This document shows, piece by piece, positions 49,971 through 61,690 of a stretch of DNA of 64,000 nucleotides. Source of the DNA: Lonicera japonica (taxonomy: Eukaryota > Streptophyta > Magnoliopsida > Dipsacales > Caprifoliaceae); the NCBI GenBank assembly GCA_021464415.1, contig CM038469.1:58769702-58833701 (forward strand). The letters are read 5' to 3'. The stretch's first letter is position 1; every line of letters begins with the position of its first letter. Below the pieces are notes generated by a model. It did no database searches, was not told where the DNA came from, and saw only the letters and a list, made by a program, of their open reading frames with translations. Position numbers and translations under genes: made by a program.

Positions 49971-52900
49971 CTAAATACTCCCCCTTAGCTTGAGGTTTGA
50001 TGACTAATATCAAGCTGGAACACAGGAAATTATGCTGAGGATAACACAATCTTTTAGTAAAAATGTCTGCAAATTGTTGAGAAGAAGGCACAAATTGCAG
50101 AAGAAAAGCACCAGCCTGTACTCTTTCTCGTGTGAAGTGAATGTCAGCTTCAATATGCTTAAGTCTAGAATTGTGAATAGGATTAGTAGCTAGTGCCATA
50201 GCTGAGACATTATCACAATGAAGAAATGGAACAGTAAATAGTTGAATGTGTATATCAGATAGTAGAGATTGAAGCCATTGAATCTCAAAAGTGGTATCAG
50301 CCATGCTTTGATACTCAGTTTCAGTGGAGGATCTAGATACTGATTTTTGTTTCTTGCTACACCAGGAGATTGGTAAACCATTAATCATAAGCACAAAATT
50401 AGTGATTGATCTTTTATCATTGGGGTCTCCAGCCCAGTCAGTGTCAGTGTAGGCTTTAAGAAAGAATGTGAGGCTCTTCGTGGGGTTCTGAGTGTACAAA
50501 AGACCATAGTCTAAAGTGCCTTTAACATATCTCAAAATTCTCTTTGTAACATTATGGTGTTGATCAGTTAGCTTGTGCATAAATTTGCATACACTATTGA
50601 CTACAAATGCTATATCAGGTCTACTGAATGTTAGATATTGCAAACATCCCACTAGACTCCTGAAATTAGAAACTTCAGTATCAGATAACAAAACACATTC
50701 TTCAAGTAGCTTGAGACCTGATTGACAAGGAGTGATAGCAAAATTGCAGTTTTTCATTCCATGTTTGTGAAGAACTTCTTTAGCATAGTTTTGTTGAGTG
50801 ATCAGTAGGCCTGATGGAGTATAGTTAATTTTTAAGCCTCTATAAAGTAATGTAGTTTACCAAGATCCTTCATGTCAAACTATTGCTGTAAAGCATCCTT
50901 AATACTTTGAATGGCAGACTCACTACTGCCACTAAGGATAATATCATCCACATATAAGATCAAGTACACCAATGAATTAGAAGGACATGACTTTATAAAT
51001 AGTGACGGATCAGCATGAAAAGCAACAAATCCCAATTTTGGAATAAATTGAGTAAACTTGTCATTCCAAACCCTTGGGGCTTGTTTAAGGCCATATAAGA
51101 ACTTGTTTAGTTTGCAAACCAAGTGGGAGTGTATAGGATCAATGAATCCCCCTGGCTATACCATATAAACCTCTTCTTTGAGATCATCATGAAGAAATGC
51201 ATTCTTCACATCCATTTGATGCATTGTCCAACAACATTGAGCATCTAGTGCTAGCATTAGCGTAACAGTTGTATGCCTCACTACTGGTGAAAAAGTTTCA
51301 GCATAGTTAATTCCATATTCTTGAGAAAAACCTCTAGCAACTAGCCTAGCCTTGTATCTGGCGATTGAACCATCTGCATGTTTTTTGATTTTGAACAACC
51401 ACTTGCAACTGACTATATTTTTGTTGTGATGTAGTTTTACTAGATCCCATGTATGCTGAGCCATAAGTGCATTGTATTTTTCATTCATTGCTTCTTTTAA
51501 TTGGGGAATTTTTAGAGCAACTTTATAAGTGTGAGGTTTACACTGATCTATTAGAGCAAGGTAACACTTCTTTTTGTAAATTCCTACTTTACTTATAGTT
51601 TTCATGTGATGAGTGTTGCTGGATGTGGGAATAACGCCCTCCACAAGAAATAGAACATTAGTTTTAGAGATAGGTGTGTGAGTTTGAGAGATAACAGCAT
51701 GAGACACCTCCTCCATATGAGGTAACTCAGTATGAGTATTTGAGTCAGTGTGATGATTAAGATGGGCTACTGTAGAAGGAGCTTGATTGTTGTTTGGCAT
51801 TATATAAATGAGAGGAGATAGAACAACAGAGATTAAGAGAGGGTGAGGCATAAGGCAAGACACATAAGTATGTGTTACTGAAGAAATGAGAGAGGACAAT
51901 GTGATAGAATTTATATGCACATTAGAGAACGAAAACTTAAATTTATTGAATACAACATGCCGGGATATAATAAATCTCTTTGAAAGAGGATGATAACAAA
52001 TGAACCCTTTATATCCTAGAGTATACCCAAAAAAACACATTGATCAGATTTTGGTTGAAGCTTGTTAGTATTGTACTGAATCATGAGAGGGTAACAAGCA
52101 CAACTAAAGACCTTAAGATGATCTAGAGTGGGAACTTTAGAATATAGTTTTTCATAAGGATAACAATTAGCTAAAGTGGCAGAAGGCATTCTGTTAATTA
52201 AGTGAACAACAATTCCACAAGCATAAGTCCAAAAGAAGGAAGGAGTCCAAAAGAAGGAAGGAATACTAGCTTTGTGCATTAGAGTGACTGCAATCTCTCT
52301 TATATGTCTATTATTTCTCTCTGAAACACCATTTTGTTCAGGTGTGTAAGGACAAGAAGTTTGATTAACAATACCATGAGTATGAAGAAATTTAATGAAG
52401 GCATGGTTTTTGTATTCACCACCACCATCTGTTCTTAGACATTTGATGGTTGTATTAAATTAGTTTTGAACATAAGAATAGAAATTTTTAAAGTGAGACA
52501 ACACTTCACTTTTATGCTTCATAACAATCAGCCATGTGTATTTGGTACAATCATCTATGAATAGCACATAGTATCTATGACCTTCAGGGGATAAAAAAAG
52601 AGAAGGACCCCATACATCACTATGAATAAGATGAAAAGGCACAGCGCATTTAGAATCAGACAAAGAGAAATGAAGTTTGTGAAATTTTTTAGCTAAATAA
52701 GAAGTGCACATGTCTATTTTTTGAGAAGTATGAAAAGGAATACACGATGTCTTAAGCATAGATTGGACAACAAAATTAGAATGCTGGCCTAACTGTCATG
52801 CCACAAGGATAAGGTAGCTTTGCCCAAAAAACCATGCTTGGAAGAAGGTGTTGTAGTAGCAGTTAGTAAAATGAGAGTGTGGTGAGTAGATGAAGATGAA

Positions 52901-54271
52901 GCACATGGAATAGGATACAATCCTTGATTACTCAGCCCTTGAAATAGTGTTATGCCCATTATCTTGTCATAAACAACAAATTTGAACTCGTCAAACCAAA
53001 CTGAGCAGTTATTTTGTTTACATAATTGATGAATAAAAAGCAAATTAGCAGCAATTTTAGGAATCAATAGCATATTGGAAAGTGCTAGTGTATGTAGAGT
53101 AGATGAACCAATATGAGTGACTTGTAAGTGCTTGCCATTCCCAATTTAAACACCATCAGTGGTGTGATAGGTTGTGACCTTGTTGAGTAGTTGAGCATTG
53201 TTGGTCATGTGGTTTGTGGCTCCTGAATCCATAAGCCAAAATGGTGAGTTTGAAGAAGCAACCATGGCTGTGCTGTTTGAGGATTAATTGAGAGCATTAG
53301 ATGATTGAGAGTGCAGCATATAAGGATTTGTGTTGTGAGTGGACATGTGAGGGCTGTTGAAGTTCTGAAACCCTTAAGATTGCATATGAGGTGGGTTTTG
53401 TTGGGATGGAAATTGATGAGATGGGTTGTTTGGATATTGTTGAGAGGGAAACCCAATCAGATAGTAGCATTTGTCTAGAGTATGATTTGTTCTACCACAA
53501 TAGTGACAGGGTAGGTGTGTGGCAGAGTTGTTCCATATTCTACAATATTTGGCAGTAAGGCCCTGCTTGCCACATAATTGACATGTAATATTCATGCTTT
53601 GATGAAAACCAGGTCTGTTTGTATGGTTTAAAAAAGCATTAGATCTGTAGTTATTCATATTGTAACTTCTGGAATGAGGGGGAAACTTGCCACTAGGTGA
53701 ATGGAAATTAGGTCTGCCTTGTGAAAAAATGCTCCTGCATTATTATCAAACTGTGTAGGCCAACTACTCATGTTGGAAACAGGAATTGAAGGTTAATATG
53801 TAAGTTGCATTTGTAATGGCTGACTATTGGTATTAAAGAGACTAGTGCTAACAGCTGTGTGTGAGGTATGTGTGTTAGGAAAATAAGCATTGTTGGTAGA
53901 ATTTGAGGTGTGAGGGGTAGAGACATGAGTATATACCACCAGAGCAGTGATTGGCAGGCTAGCAATAGATTCACTCTTAATATCAGTTTCTGCAGCTTTG
54001 AGTAGTGTTTTGAGTTTAGTGAAACCACAACTCTCAAATTGAGTTCGAATAACTGTTTTGATGGAAGTATATTCTATAGGTAAGCCCCTTAAAAACTGTG
54101 ACTATAACATCTTCATCATTAATCTGAACCCCCACAGTTGCTAAAGCATCTTTTGTAGCTTTGACCTCATCTCAATAATATCATTTCCCTTCTTTAGAGA
54201 CTGGGTGGAGTAATAGACATAAATGTGGGAGTCATGATATGAGGTGTAGTTGAATAATTGGATTCAGTCAT
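49966..54271 (-). pseudogene. Ty1/copia gag-pol body, decayed
   Basis: On the - strand gag begins MTESNYSTTPH at 54271 and breaks soon after. Two CCHC-like knuckles, CQLCGKQGLTAKYC and CHYCGRTNHTLDKC, are at about 53580-53470. The GAG-pre segment ends LSLWHDS at 52789. The integrase core is at 52759-52460 (LIHSDVWGPS, YYVLFIDDCTKYTW) and continues to 52016 with a duplicated SFFWT stretch. RT is at 52040-51156 (CKWLFKIKKHADGSIARYKA, MDVKNAFLHDDLKEEVYM) and 51122-50880 (FLYGLKQAPRVWNDKF, LILYVDDIIL, intact catalytic pair). RNase H is at 50757-49966 (YTDTDWAGDPNDKRS, SRSSTETEYQSMA, ADIFTKRL). At least six breaks in frame make it non-autonomous. The order gag-PR-INT-RT-RH defines copia. Confidence 0.9.
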
Positions 54272-54454
54272 GATGTGAATGAGCAGGAGATTGACAACAG
54301 GATGAAATTATGCAAATGAGCAGACATATTTAGGTTTCTACAAGAACAAGAGAAGTGTATGAAGAAAATTAAGAATTACATAATTATATTGCAGATCTAA
54401 TGAATTGATGTGTGCAATCGAGAAACTGATATTGCATATGAAGAATTAAGGAGA

Positions 54455-54774
54455 GAAGAAGAAGATAAAGAGATGATAATACATTTTCATTAATTTCCAA
54501 AATAAAGAAAAACCCACGTACAAGGACCGAAGAGAGAGAAGTATCTAGCAACGGACAAAAAAGGAAGAACCAAACAACTTACGCTACCAAAACGACTCAG
54601 ACTCAAGCTAAAAACGACTACCACTAAACGACAACCAAACGGCATCTAATTAAACAAAACGACAACCAAACGGCATCTAATTAAACAAAACGACATCCAA
54701 CTAATTAAAAGAATTTGACATTCGAACATCAGCAATTTCCCTCATTAATATTTCAGCCAATCTATACCCTGACA
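54455..54774 (-). mobile_element. Ty3/gypsy 5' LTR next to the PPD2-like gene
   Basis: On the - strand it begins TGTCAGGGTATAGATTGGCT at 54774 and matches the interrupted 3' LTR at 43869-45102. It has a local direct duplication, AACGACAACCAAACGGCATC, seen once in the other copy. Its start lies 40 bp upstream of the PPD2-like ATG and points away from that gene. Copia sequence, not the gypsy primer site, follows it internally. Confidence 0.8.
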
Positions 54775-54814
54775 CACTCTTCCGCTGCAATTCAACCAAC
54801 CCTTAGGGAATTCA

Positions 54815-57800
54815 ATGGCTTCGTGTGGGCTTAGCGTTACCCACTCGAACCTGATTCTATACATTCCTCCATTAAAACCAACAACAAGAAGGTCAAGAAC
54901 AAATTCTCCTCTCTTCTCTCCGTTAACCACTACTCTCACTACTCTTCTCTCTCAAAACCCCAAACAAATTGACCCAGTTAAACCCCCAATTTGTTTGAGC
55001 AAGAGAGTGCTCAATCTCACTATTTTAGCAGTTCTCTCTTCAGTCCCCTTATCAAGATTCTCTAAATCCATGGCCCAAGATTATTTAGAGCTTGAATTGT
55101 ACACGGATTCCAAGGAGGGTTTCACTGTTCTCAAACCCTCTTCTTGGATTAAGGTCAATTTTAAGCACTATTATTTATTGCATTTTATTTTGATTCACCC
55201 CAATTTATTTGTGCTTGACTGCATTGAAGTTTCACTGATTCACTTCAATTCCTTGAAATTGTTTTACATGGATTTTTTTTTTCGTAAGAAAGAAAAACTT
55301 AGGTTTGTGGTGATTTTTGAGTTAGACCAAAAACAGTAAGGATGTGTGTGATTAGAAAAGTTATCCATGGAAATCTAGTGTTTGATTGCCTTACTATTTT
55401 TAGGCAATTCTAGTTCTACTCAGTTCTATGGGCATGAGTGATGCACAAAACGTCTCCTAAGGAAAACGAATTCAAGGTAATTTTATATATAAAGTTTGAG
55501 CCAACCTCTTGAGACGAACTTATAGCGATCCCTTGAATTTACCAATTTAGGATTCCATGAATGAATCAAAATTCAAACCAAACGAGCACTAAATTTTCAA
55601 TGATCTGGTTTAATTCCTTGAAATTGTTTGACATGGAAAAAATTTCTATTAGAAAGAACATAGGTTGGAGGTGATTTTTGAATTGGGTATTTTTACCACA
55701 TAATCTTGCTTCTCTCCCCACTTCTCAAAAACTTTGAACTCACCCCACAAGCACATACATATTTATTCTCTCTTTGAAACAATGTTTAATTTAAAACAAA
55801 ATTTGAATGCCATTTATATTGATCCAAATCTCAAAATATTCTCTCTTTAAATGTTTAGCTATAGAAAATCAACATTTTTAGCTTGCTAACCAGAGATGAT
55901 TTATTTTTTGGTTCTGATTTTAGAGTTTATTTTTTATTTTTTTTAGTGTTGGTTCAGTATAGTAAACAATGAGATTAGGTTAAACCAAGAGGGGGATTTG
56001 GGGCACCTAGTCGGACCTAGGAGAGATCCCAAGTTCGAGTCTTACCAACGGGTTGGTTTTTGTTGTTTGTTGTTAAAGGGAGAGACTTAGACCTCTTTTT
56101 TTTTTCTTTAAAAAAAGGTTAAAAAGTCATACTATGGAAACTAAACAATCATGCAAAGATGAAAATATGCAAATTTGATTGTAAAGAAGTGCAATCAATC
56201 ACAGCCTTAGTTAATACTCGATTATTGAGATGAATGTGGTTGGATTTTGGGTTGATTAGGTTGATAAAGCAGGGGCTACTGCACTGTTTGAGGAAGAAAA
56301 CAAGGGAGCTAACAATGTTGGGGTTGTTGTTACTCCAGTTCGGCTCACAAGCCTTGATGAATTTGGGACTCCTCAATTTGTGGCAGATAAGCTAATTCAG
56401 GCCGAAAAGCGCAAGGTATGTTCTTGTTTTTATGCCATCTGGTTTAAAATTTGTTTGTCATTTACGTTGGTAATTGTAAAGTGAATGGGTAGTAAAAAAT
56501 TGGTTGTACACTTGTACTTGAAAGAGTTACATTGTAATCTGAGCATGTAAGATTGTTATCGGAAACTTCAACAAAGAAAAGATTCACGTACAATGAAATA
56601 AGAAGTAGTGAACCAAATATATATTGCAAAGCTTGCAAGAATAACATATAATGCATAATGAAGAAATGAAGAAATGAAAAGATTGATACAGCACCAATTA
56701 CATACATGAATGCTTGCGCCTAGAACAATTTCCTTGTTAATAATTACATGTGCATGCAACACATCCATGTTTATAGAGAGAATTACTCGTACCTACAACA
56801 CTAGCTATCTTAAGACCTATTTCTGTTGTGCTATTCATGTTTATGGGGAACTACTCGTGACTATTGAGTCATTGACTAAGATGTCATCCATCCTTTAGGG
56901 GGAATTATTCATACCAGCTGCACTCATCAAATAGATTGATTTTGTGTATGTACATTTGCACATATCTTTCTCTGTATATTCCTTTTATAATGTTTAGAGG
57001 AGAACTAGAGTAGGTGGAAGATGGTATAGAGTGGGTTCCTACTTTCTGAAAAAGGACGTGAAAGATTGAGAGGACAGAGAAGTTGGGAGAGTGTGTAATG
57101 TGTGGGTCCCACTATAGTTTTGACTCTTGTAAGGTGACTAAGGTCTTTAAGCCACATTTTAGGGCCTGTGATATTAGGGGGAGTATTTTCAGCTATATCA
57201 TATATATAGATATGTATCCTTGATCTGCGTTGCTTCCATTGCGGATTTAGCCTCAACAAGTTCTTCTAGAATCTTGTGTTGCGACCTATCTTTCTTACAA
57301 CGTTGAATGATAGATTTAGCGTAGAGTATTTTGCTCTAGATATAATAGGTTTGTTCCTAATGAGGATTTTTGAGAGAGCGGGTTCAAGACAAAAGGAAAG
57401 GTTTATGGAGGAGTATCGCTTGGCGCTGTTTTGGGGAATTTGGAAGGAGGGAAAATAAAAAGAATGCGAAATGGAGTGGATTTGGGAGAAACCAAGAAAG
57501 TAAAGGATGTGGGTGCATTATGGTCCTCTTTTCCCAATCCATTTAGAAACATTCCTCTAATTTTTTTGTTAGAATGGAAGGAAGTTGCTAAATGAAGGGG
57601 CCAGGTGATTCATAGGTTCTTAAGATTGGTGCTTTCTTCCCATAATATCTCCTTTGAAAGAGCTAATATCTGGTAGTGTCTGTCTTGCTTTAAGCAGCCT
57701 TTGATAGTCTTTATGTTTTGAGTGAGATCATTGTTACTTGGGGAATAAGGATGCTGATTTTGTAATTCTCCTTTTCTTCTTCCTGTTTTCTTTTCTTGTG

Positions 57801-60066
57801 ATTGGTTGACAACAAAAGCTTCTGGGGGTGGTGGTTTCTGAATTGTTTGATGTGGAAGTGACGAAATGTATTCCGTGTAATTTTTTTCATGGAGGACAAA
57901 AACTTATGGCGGTTGTGGTTTTTTAGTTACACGGAGAAGGAGATAATTAGGCTAAATCAGTTTGTACCATGGAAATTGATTCCTTGGAAAAAATGCAGTC
58001 AAACACCAGTGAAGATGGAAAATATGGAACTTTGCTCATTTTCCGTGGAAAAGAAGTGCAATCAAACACACTCCAAGTGAAAATTCAGTTTTCCAATGTC
58101 CCGTGACGACAAAACTGAGCTTCCAGAAGTTAAATTTGACTCGTCCATTTTTTTGCAAGTGGATGGTGATCAACGGAGTGATATTACTGCATTCATGATT
58201 AGGGCTTTACCAATTTATGACACCTAATAATAAAATATGATTTTCGTGACCCTCAAATTGAAAGAGGTGGTGAACCCAAAGCAATTTGCACTGTAATACA
58301 GTACTCCATTGTTGAATAACTGCTCCCCTTGAGTTTTCAGATATAAATAATAGCTTTATTTGTGCTTGAAAACATGCATACGCAAAACGGAGTACCTCAA
58401 TTCTGTAAAATCAAAAGACAAGATGTGCTAAAGGTGGGAACAATATGCACTCAAAGTAAGTTGATCACGAGATCAAACAGACGAACATGACAAACATAAC
58501 GCCATGGAGAAATTCTTGGCAACGCTAAAAAGCCGCCAACAAACATTTGGCTACACCAAAGACCTCTAGTTGATTACAAGGAAACCAAGGGAATACCACA
58601 AAGAGGTTAAAAAAAGAAGAAAAGCCTTAAGACACGTGCACTAAAAACCAAGACCATTGAAGCCACCCAATGGCTTACAAAACTAAAGGCATGTTCGAGG
58701 CATTTTGCCTATAAGAGGCGAGGTGGAAGGAGGCATAAGCCTCAACATAGAAACAGAAAGGAAAATTAACAAGAAAAAACACTAATAAAATCGCAAGAAT
58801 ACTACTCTCAAGAAAGTTGGGTACCCATACAAAGTGTATATGTATGTAAATATATCTACAGTAGTGCAACTGTGCAAGTATTTTACAGAAGATATATTTC
58901 ATTACGTAGTCTTTGTGCGAGAATTTTGTAATGGCTTACTCAACATTGAGAGCCAGGATCCTTATTGATATACAAAACAAAACTGCATAATGATGAAATT
59001 CCTATTCTGGGGATTTAACACCTAATAGTCAATTTAAGACACCTAATAATAATAATATTAATAATATCTAGCAGTCCCAAATTAAGAGTCATGTTTCCTT
59101 TTTGTTATATAAACGTACCAAATCACAATAGTGAAAGAAAAAAAAAACTACTTATGTTCTTAAAGATTTATGATGTTCACTGTTGGCGTATTATTAAAAA
59201 ACTGTGAAAGTCAAACTTGGACTCCTAATCACCGGCAGAGTAATTATTTGAAATTGGCTATAGAAGACTCTGATAGTCTTGGTCTATTCTTCAGCTTCAT
59301 AGTTCATATGTCTCGTTTTATCCCGGGTCAAGATCCCATTTGAGTATATAATTGCTCTTCAAATTTATCACTAAGCGGATTTCACTTGTTGGGATTATCG
59401 TGTCTTCTATCCTATTTTACAAGGCCAGGACTGATTTTAACCACTTTTGTGGCTCCGTTAAAAGATTTCCAAATTTATCCCTACAATCTTTTTTTCAAGA
59501 TAATTATGATTGCAATGGGCTTCACTTGAACACTCAATACTACTAAAGCTAAACACTCATCCAACCACTAGGACATTTATCATTTTTGTTAATAATCTCT
59601 TCAAATTAAATATGTAAGAGTCGCACACGCATTGCATGTGCAGGGTAAGTTAGTATGTAAATATGCATTTGTATATTTTTCTTGAGAAAGCCATGTGAGG
59701 TTCATGTGATCACCTGTAAATGTTAAATTTTTTTCTTGCTGCTGCTGTTCTACATGAAAGTTGAGAGTTGTTTCTCCGTATTTTATGCATTCTCTTGTTG
59801 TACAGGAAAGTACAAAGGATGCTGAAGTGATTGCAGTGTCAGAGAGATCAGGGAAAGGAGGTCTTCACGTGTACGAGTTTGAGTACAAACTTGATAGTAC
59901 AAGAGGAGGAATGAAGAGGATATTTTCTGCCGCGTTTGTGGCCTCAAAGAAACTCTATCTCCTAAATATTGCTCACTCCGACAAACCAGAGTCACCTCTT
60001 GACACGCATACAAGAACGATTCTCGAACAAGTTCTTCACTCCTTTGATGTTGCTCCTTCAATATAA
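54815..60066 (+). CDS. PPD2: PsbP-domain protein, PPD2-like (3 exons)
   Basis: The product is a predicted thylakoid-lumen protein of the PsbP-like family, relatives of the oxygen-evolving-complex protein PsbP whose individual roles are mostly unsettled. Exons 54815-55153, 56260-56415 and 59806-60066 join in phase 0, giving 251 residues. Residues 1-90 look like a two-part lumen signal: a Ser/Thr/Pro-rich stroma-targeting head, then a basic SKR and a hydrophobic RVLNLTILAVLSSVPLSRF ending near SMA. The PsbP domain follows: LELELYTDSKEGFTVLKPSS, VDKAGATALFEEENKG, VGVVVTPVRLTSLDEFGTP, KDAEVIAVSERSG and the end SFDVAPSI. Strong likeness to PPD2 gives the name. The first intron's donor, AAG|GTCAAT, is weak; reading through it would end at 55339. 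Intron 1 holds a SINE, intron 2 a Helitron-like piece. A gypsy LTR lies 40 bp before the ATG. Confidence 0.87.
55246..55690 (+). repeat. Imperfect direct repeat in PPD2-like intron 1
   Basis: An 80-bp segment with TCCTTGAAATTGTTTTACAT and TTAGGTTTGTGGTGATTTTTGA (55246-55325) recurs at 55609-55690 with several changes, 363 bp apart. It suggests a local duplication within the intron. Confidence 0.7.
55975..56118 (+). mobile_element. tRNA-derived SINE, + strand copy
   Basis: It opens AGGTTAAACCAAGAGGGGGA and has AAGTTCGAGTCTTACC as a B box. It ends with AGGGAGAGACTTAGACCTC and T/A-rich sequence, the 3' module shared with the SINE at 10392-10548. It lies in intron 1 of the PPD2-like gene. Confidence 0.7.
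57330..57650 (+). mobile_element. Possible LINE tail remnant
   Basis: A frame at 57276-57458 ends RLALFWGIWKEGK, resembling the WGIWKERN motif in the tail of plant LINE ORF2. It is followed by stop-ridden sequence. The match is short; I hold it only as a hint. Confidence 0.25.
59395..59657 (+). mobile_element. Helitron-like fragment in PPD2-like intron 2
   Basis: It shares GGACTGATTTTAACCAC-TTTGTGGCTC with the repeats at 12462-12915. It ends with a hairpin, GCACACGCATTGCATGTGC, followed by AGGGTAAGTTAGT, close to the CTAGT end of Helitrons. It is non-coding and finishes about 150 bp before exon 3. Confidence 0.4.
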
Positions 60067-60701
60067 ATAAACATCATACATACCACGTCATATCGTTGCA
60101 ATGTGTTCATTACGTATGCCTCTGCGCTAGTGTTCTAACCAAAGGTATGGCACTTGTTTTTTCAGTTTATCCTAAAACAGGGCATTAAGAGAATTAGTCA
60201 AATATTCCTTCTGCAGATCAATAAATTTTGTGTTTTCTATCAAAAAAAGAAGAGAATTAGTCGAACATTTCTCATTTTTCATAATGAAAAAAATAATAAT
60301 TCAAAATTAAAAGGAGTGAAAAGTCTAATCCTGCCCAAACGACGAGGCCTAGCAGGCCATTGCCTAGTGCCCTGGCGGGGTCAGTGACAGACAGAAGATT
60401 AAAATTTCCGGGCTTTTGGTGGGTTAGAAAGTGAGCCCACTAGCAATAACCCATTTGTTTGAAAGGAAAATGAACACTTGGAAAATGAGGTGTTTATCAT
60501 GATCACCATGCTAGCAATTATTGTAATGTTGAAGTGGTCTGGTTGATGATGTTATAACCTAAATGAGAAGTGTATCCTGTCCTATATTGCCCCCAAATAT
60601 AGTTACTTCCATAGGTTTGCAATTGCAAAATTTTAAAATGATAAGAAATCCATTTCATTTTTGTTGTATTATACTTTAGGGCTCAATGAGTAAATCCGCA
60701 A
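60067..60701. other. 3' flank of the PPD2-like gene
   Basis: It probably holds the 3' UTR in the first 200 bases. No other gene is recognised. Confidence 0.4.
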
Positions 60702-61078
60702 ACTGAGAAAGAGAAAGGGACTGACCCGGTTTAGACCGCTCATACCCATCTTGGGGAAAGTCTGGCTCTGGCCCGTTTCTAGCCCACCCAGAACTAATCC
60801 GTAGCCCACTTTTGCCCAGCCCAAACCCATCCCAATCCACCCAATTGACAGGCCTAACCGCTTGTGAACAACATTACTTTTTCTTTCGGGTACTGAGAAA
60901 GAAAAAGGGACTGACCTGGTTTAGACCGCTCATACCCATCTCGGGGAAATTCTGGCTCTGGCCCGTTTCTAGCCCACCCAGAACTAATCCGTAGCCGCTT
61001 TTGCCCTGCCCAAACCCATCCCAATCCACCCAATTGACACTCCTAACCGCTTGTGAACAACATTCCTTTTTCTTTTAG
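60702..61078. repeat. Tandem duplication, period 190 bp
   Basis: Two adjacent copies (60702-60891 and 60892-61078) differ at only a few bases. Each starts ACTGAGAAAG, contains GGTTTAGACCGCTCATACCC and CTAACCGCTTGTGAACAACA, and ends in a CTTTTTCTTT run. They show no protein or RNA signature. Confidence 0.9.
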
Positions 61079-61109
61079 GTAAATTGTTACAGAAAGAGGA
61101 AGAATTAAG

Positions 61110-61411
61110 GTTGAACTTGAGCTCCGTTTGAGAGCAAGATGGAAAATTATAGAAAAAACAATTGATTTGTGTGAGAAGTTGGAAAATAAGTTGAGGGATA
61201 CAGTGAGATGCTCTCTTACTTTTTAGCTTTTTTCCATGGGATTTTTTTTTTTGGCCGGTAAGAAAGAAAACTTTTCCACAAAAAATAAAGGGCAGAGGAC
61301 ATCTACTTAGAAAAAATGGAGAGCATCTCACCACATCACTCAACTTATTTTCTAACTTCTCACACAAATCAATTGTTTTTCCTACAAGAGCTATTATCAA
61401 ATGGACCCTTG
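61110..61411. mobile_element. Foldback MITE, copy 2, between 14-bp direct repeats
   Basis: AAAAACAATTGATTTGTGTG followed by AGAAGTTGGAAAATAAGTTG on the left pairs with the inverse of the right half almost perfectly. The termini, CTCCGTTTGA and GGGTCCATTTGA, match the family of the element at 2936-3207. An identical 14-bp sequence, GAGGAAGAATTAAG, lies on both sides (61096-61109 and 61412-61425). That is longer than any usual MITE duplication. Confidence 0.65.
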
Positions 61412-61425
61412 GAGGAAGAATTAAG

Positions 61426-61690
61426 ACTGAGAAAGAAAGAATTTCATTGCAATCTTCATAATTCAAATCACTTAATAACCAAATTGACTTACATGGCTTG
61501 ATTTATATCCACGCTCTCACCTACCTCCTAGTGACTTGCCTCCTCGACTTTGGTAGATGTAACAAACCCTTAAAGACCTCATGCAAGTTACCCAAGTGGA
61601 CAATTGTGTAAGACGACTTAAATGGCAACATATTGAGTATTGATACGTTCGTAAACACATTTAAACATTAGATATATCAATGTCGCCTTG
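61426..61690. other. Short spacer, no gene recognised
   Basis: Unassigned sequence between the foldback element and the LTR-like block. Confidence 0.4.
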
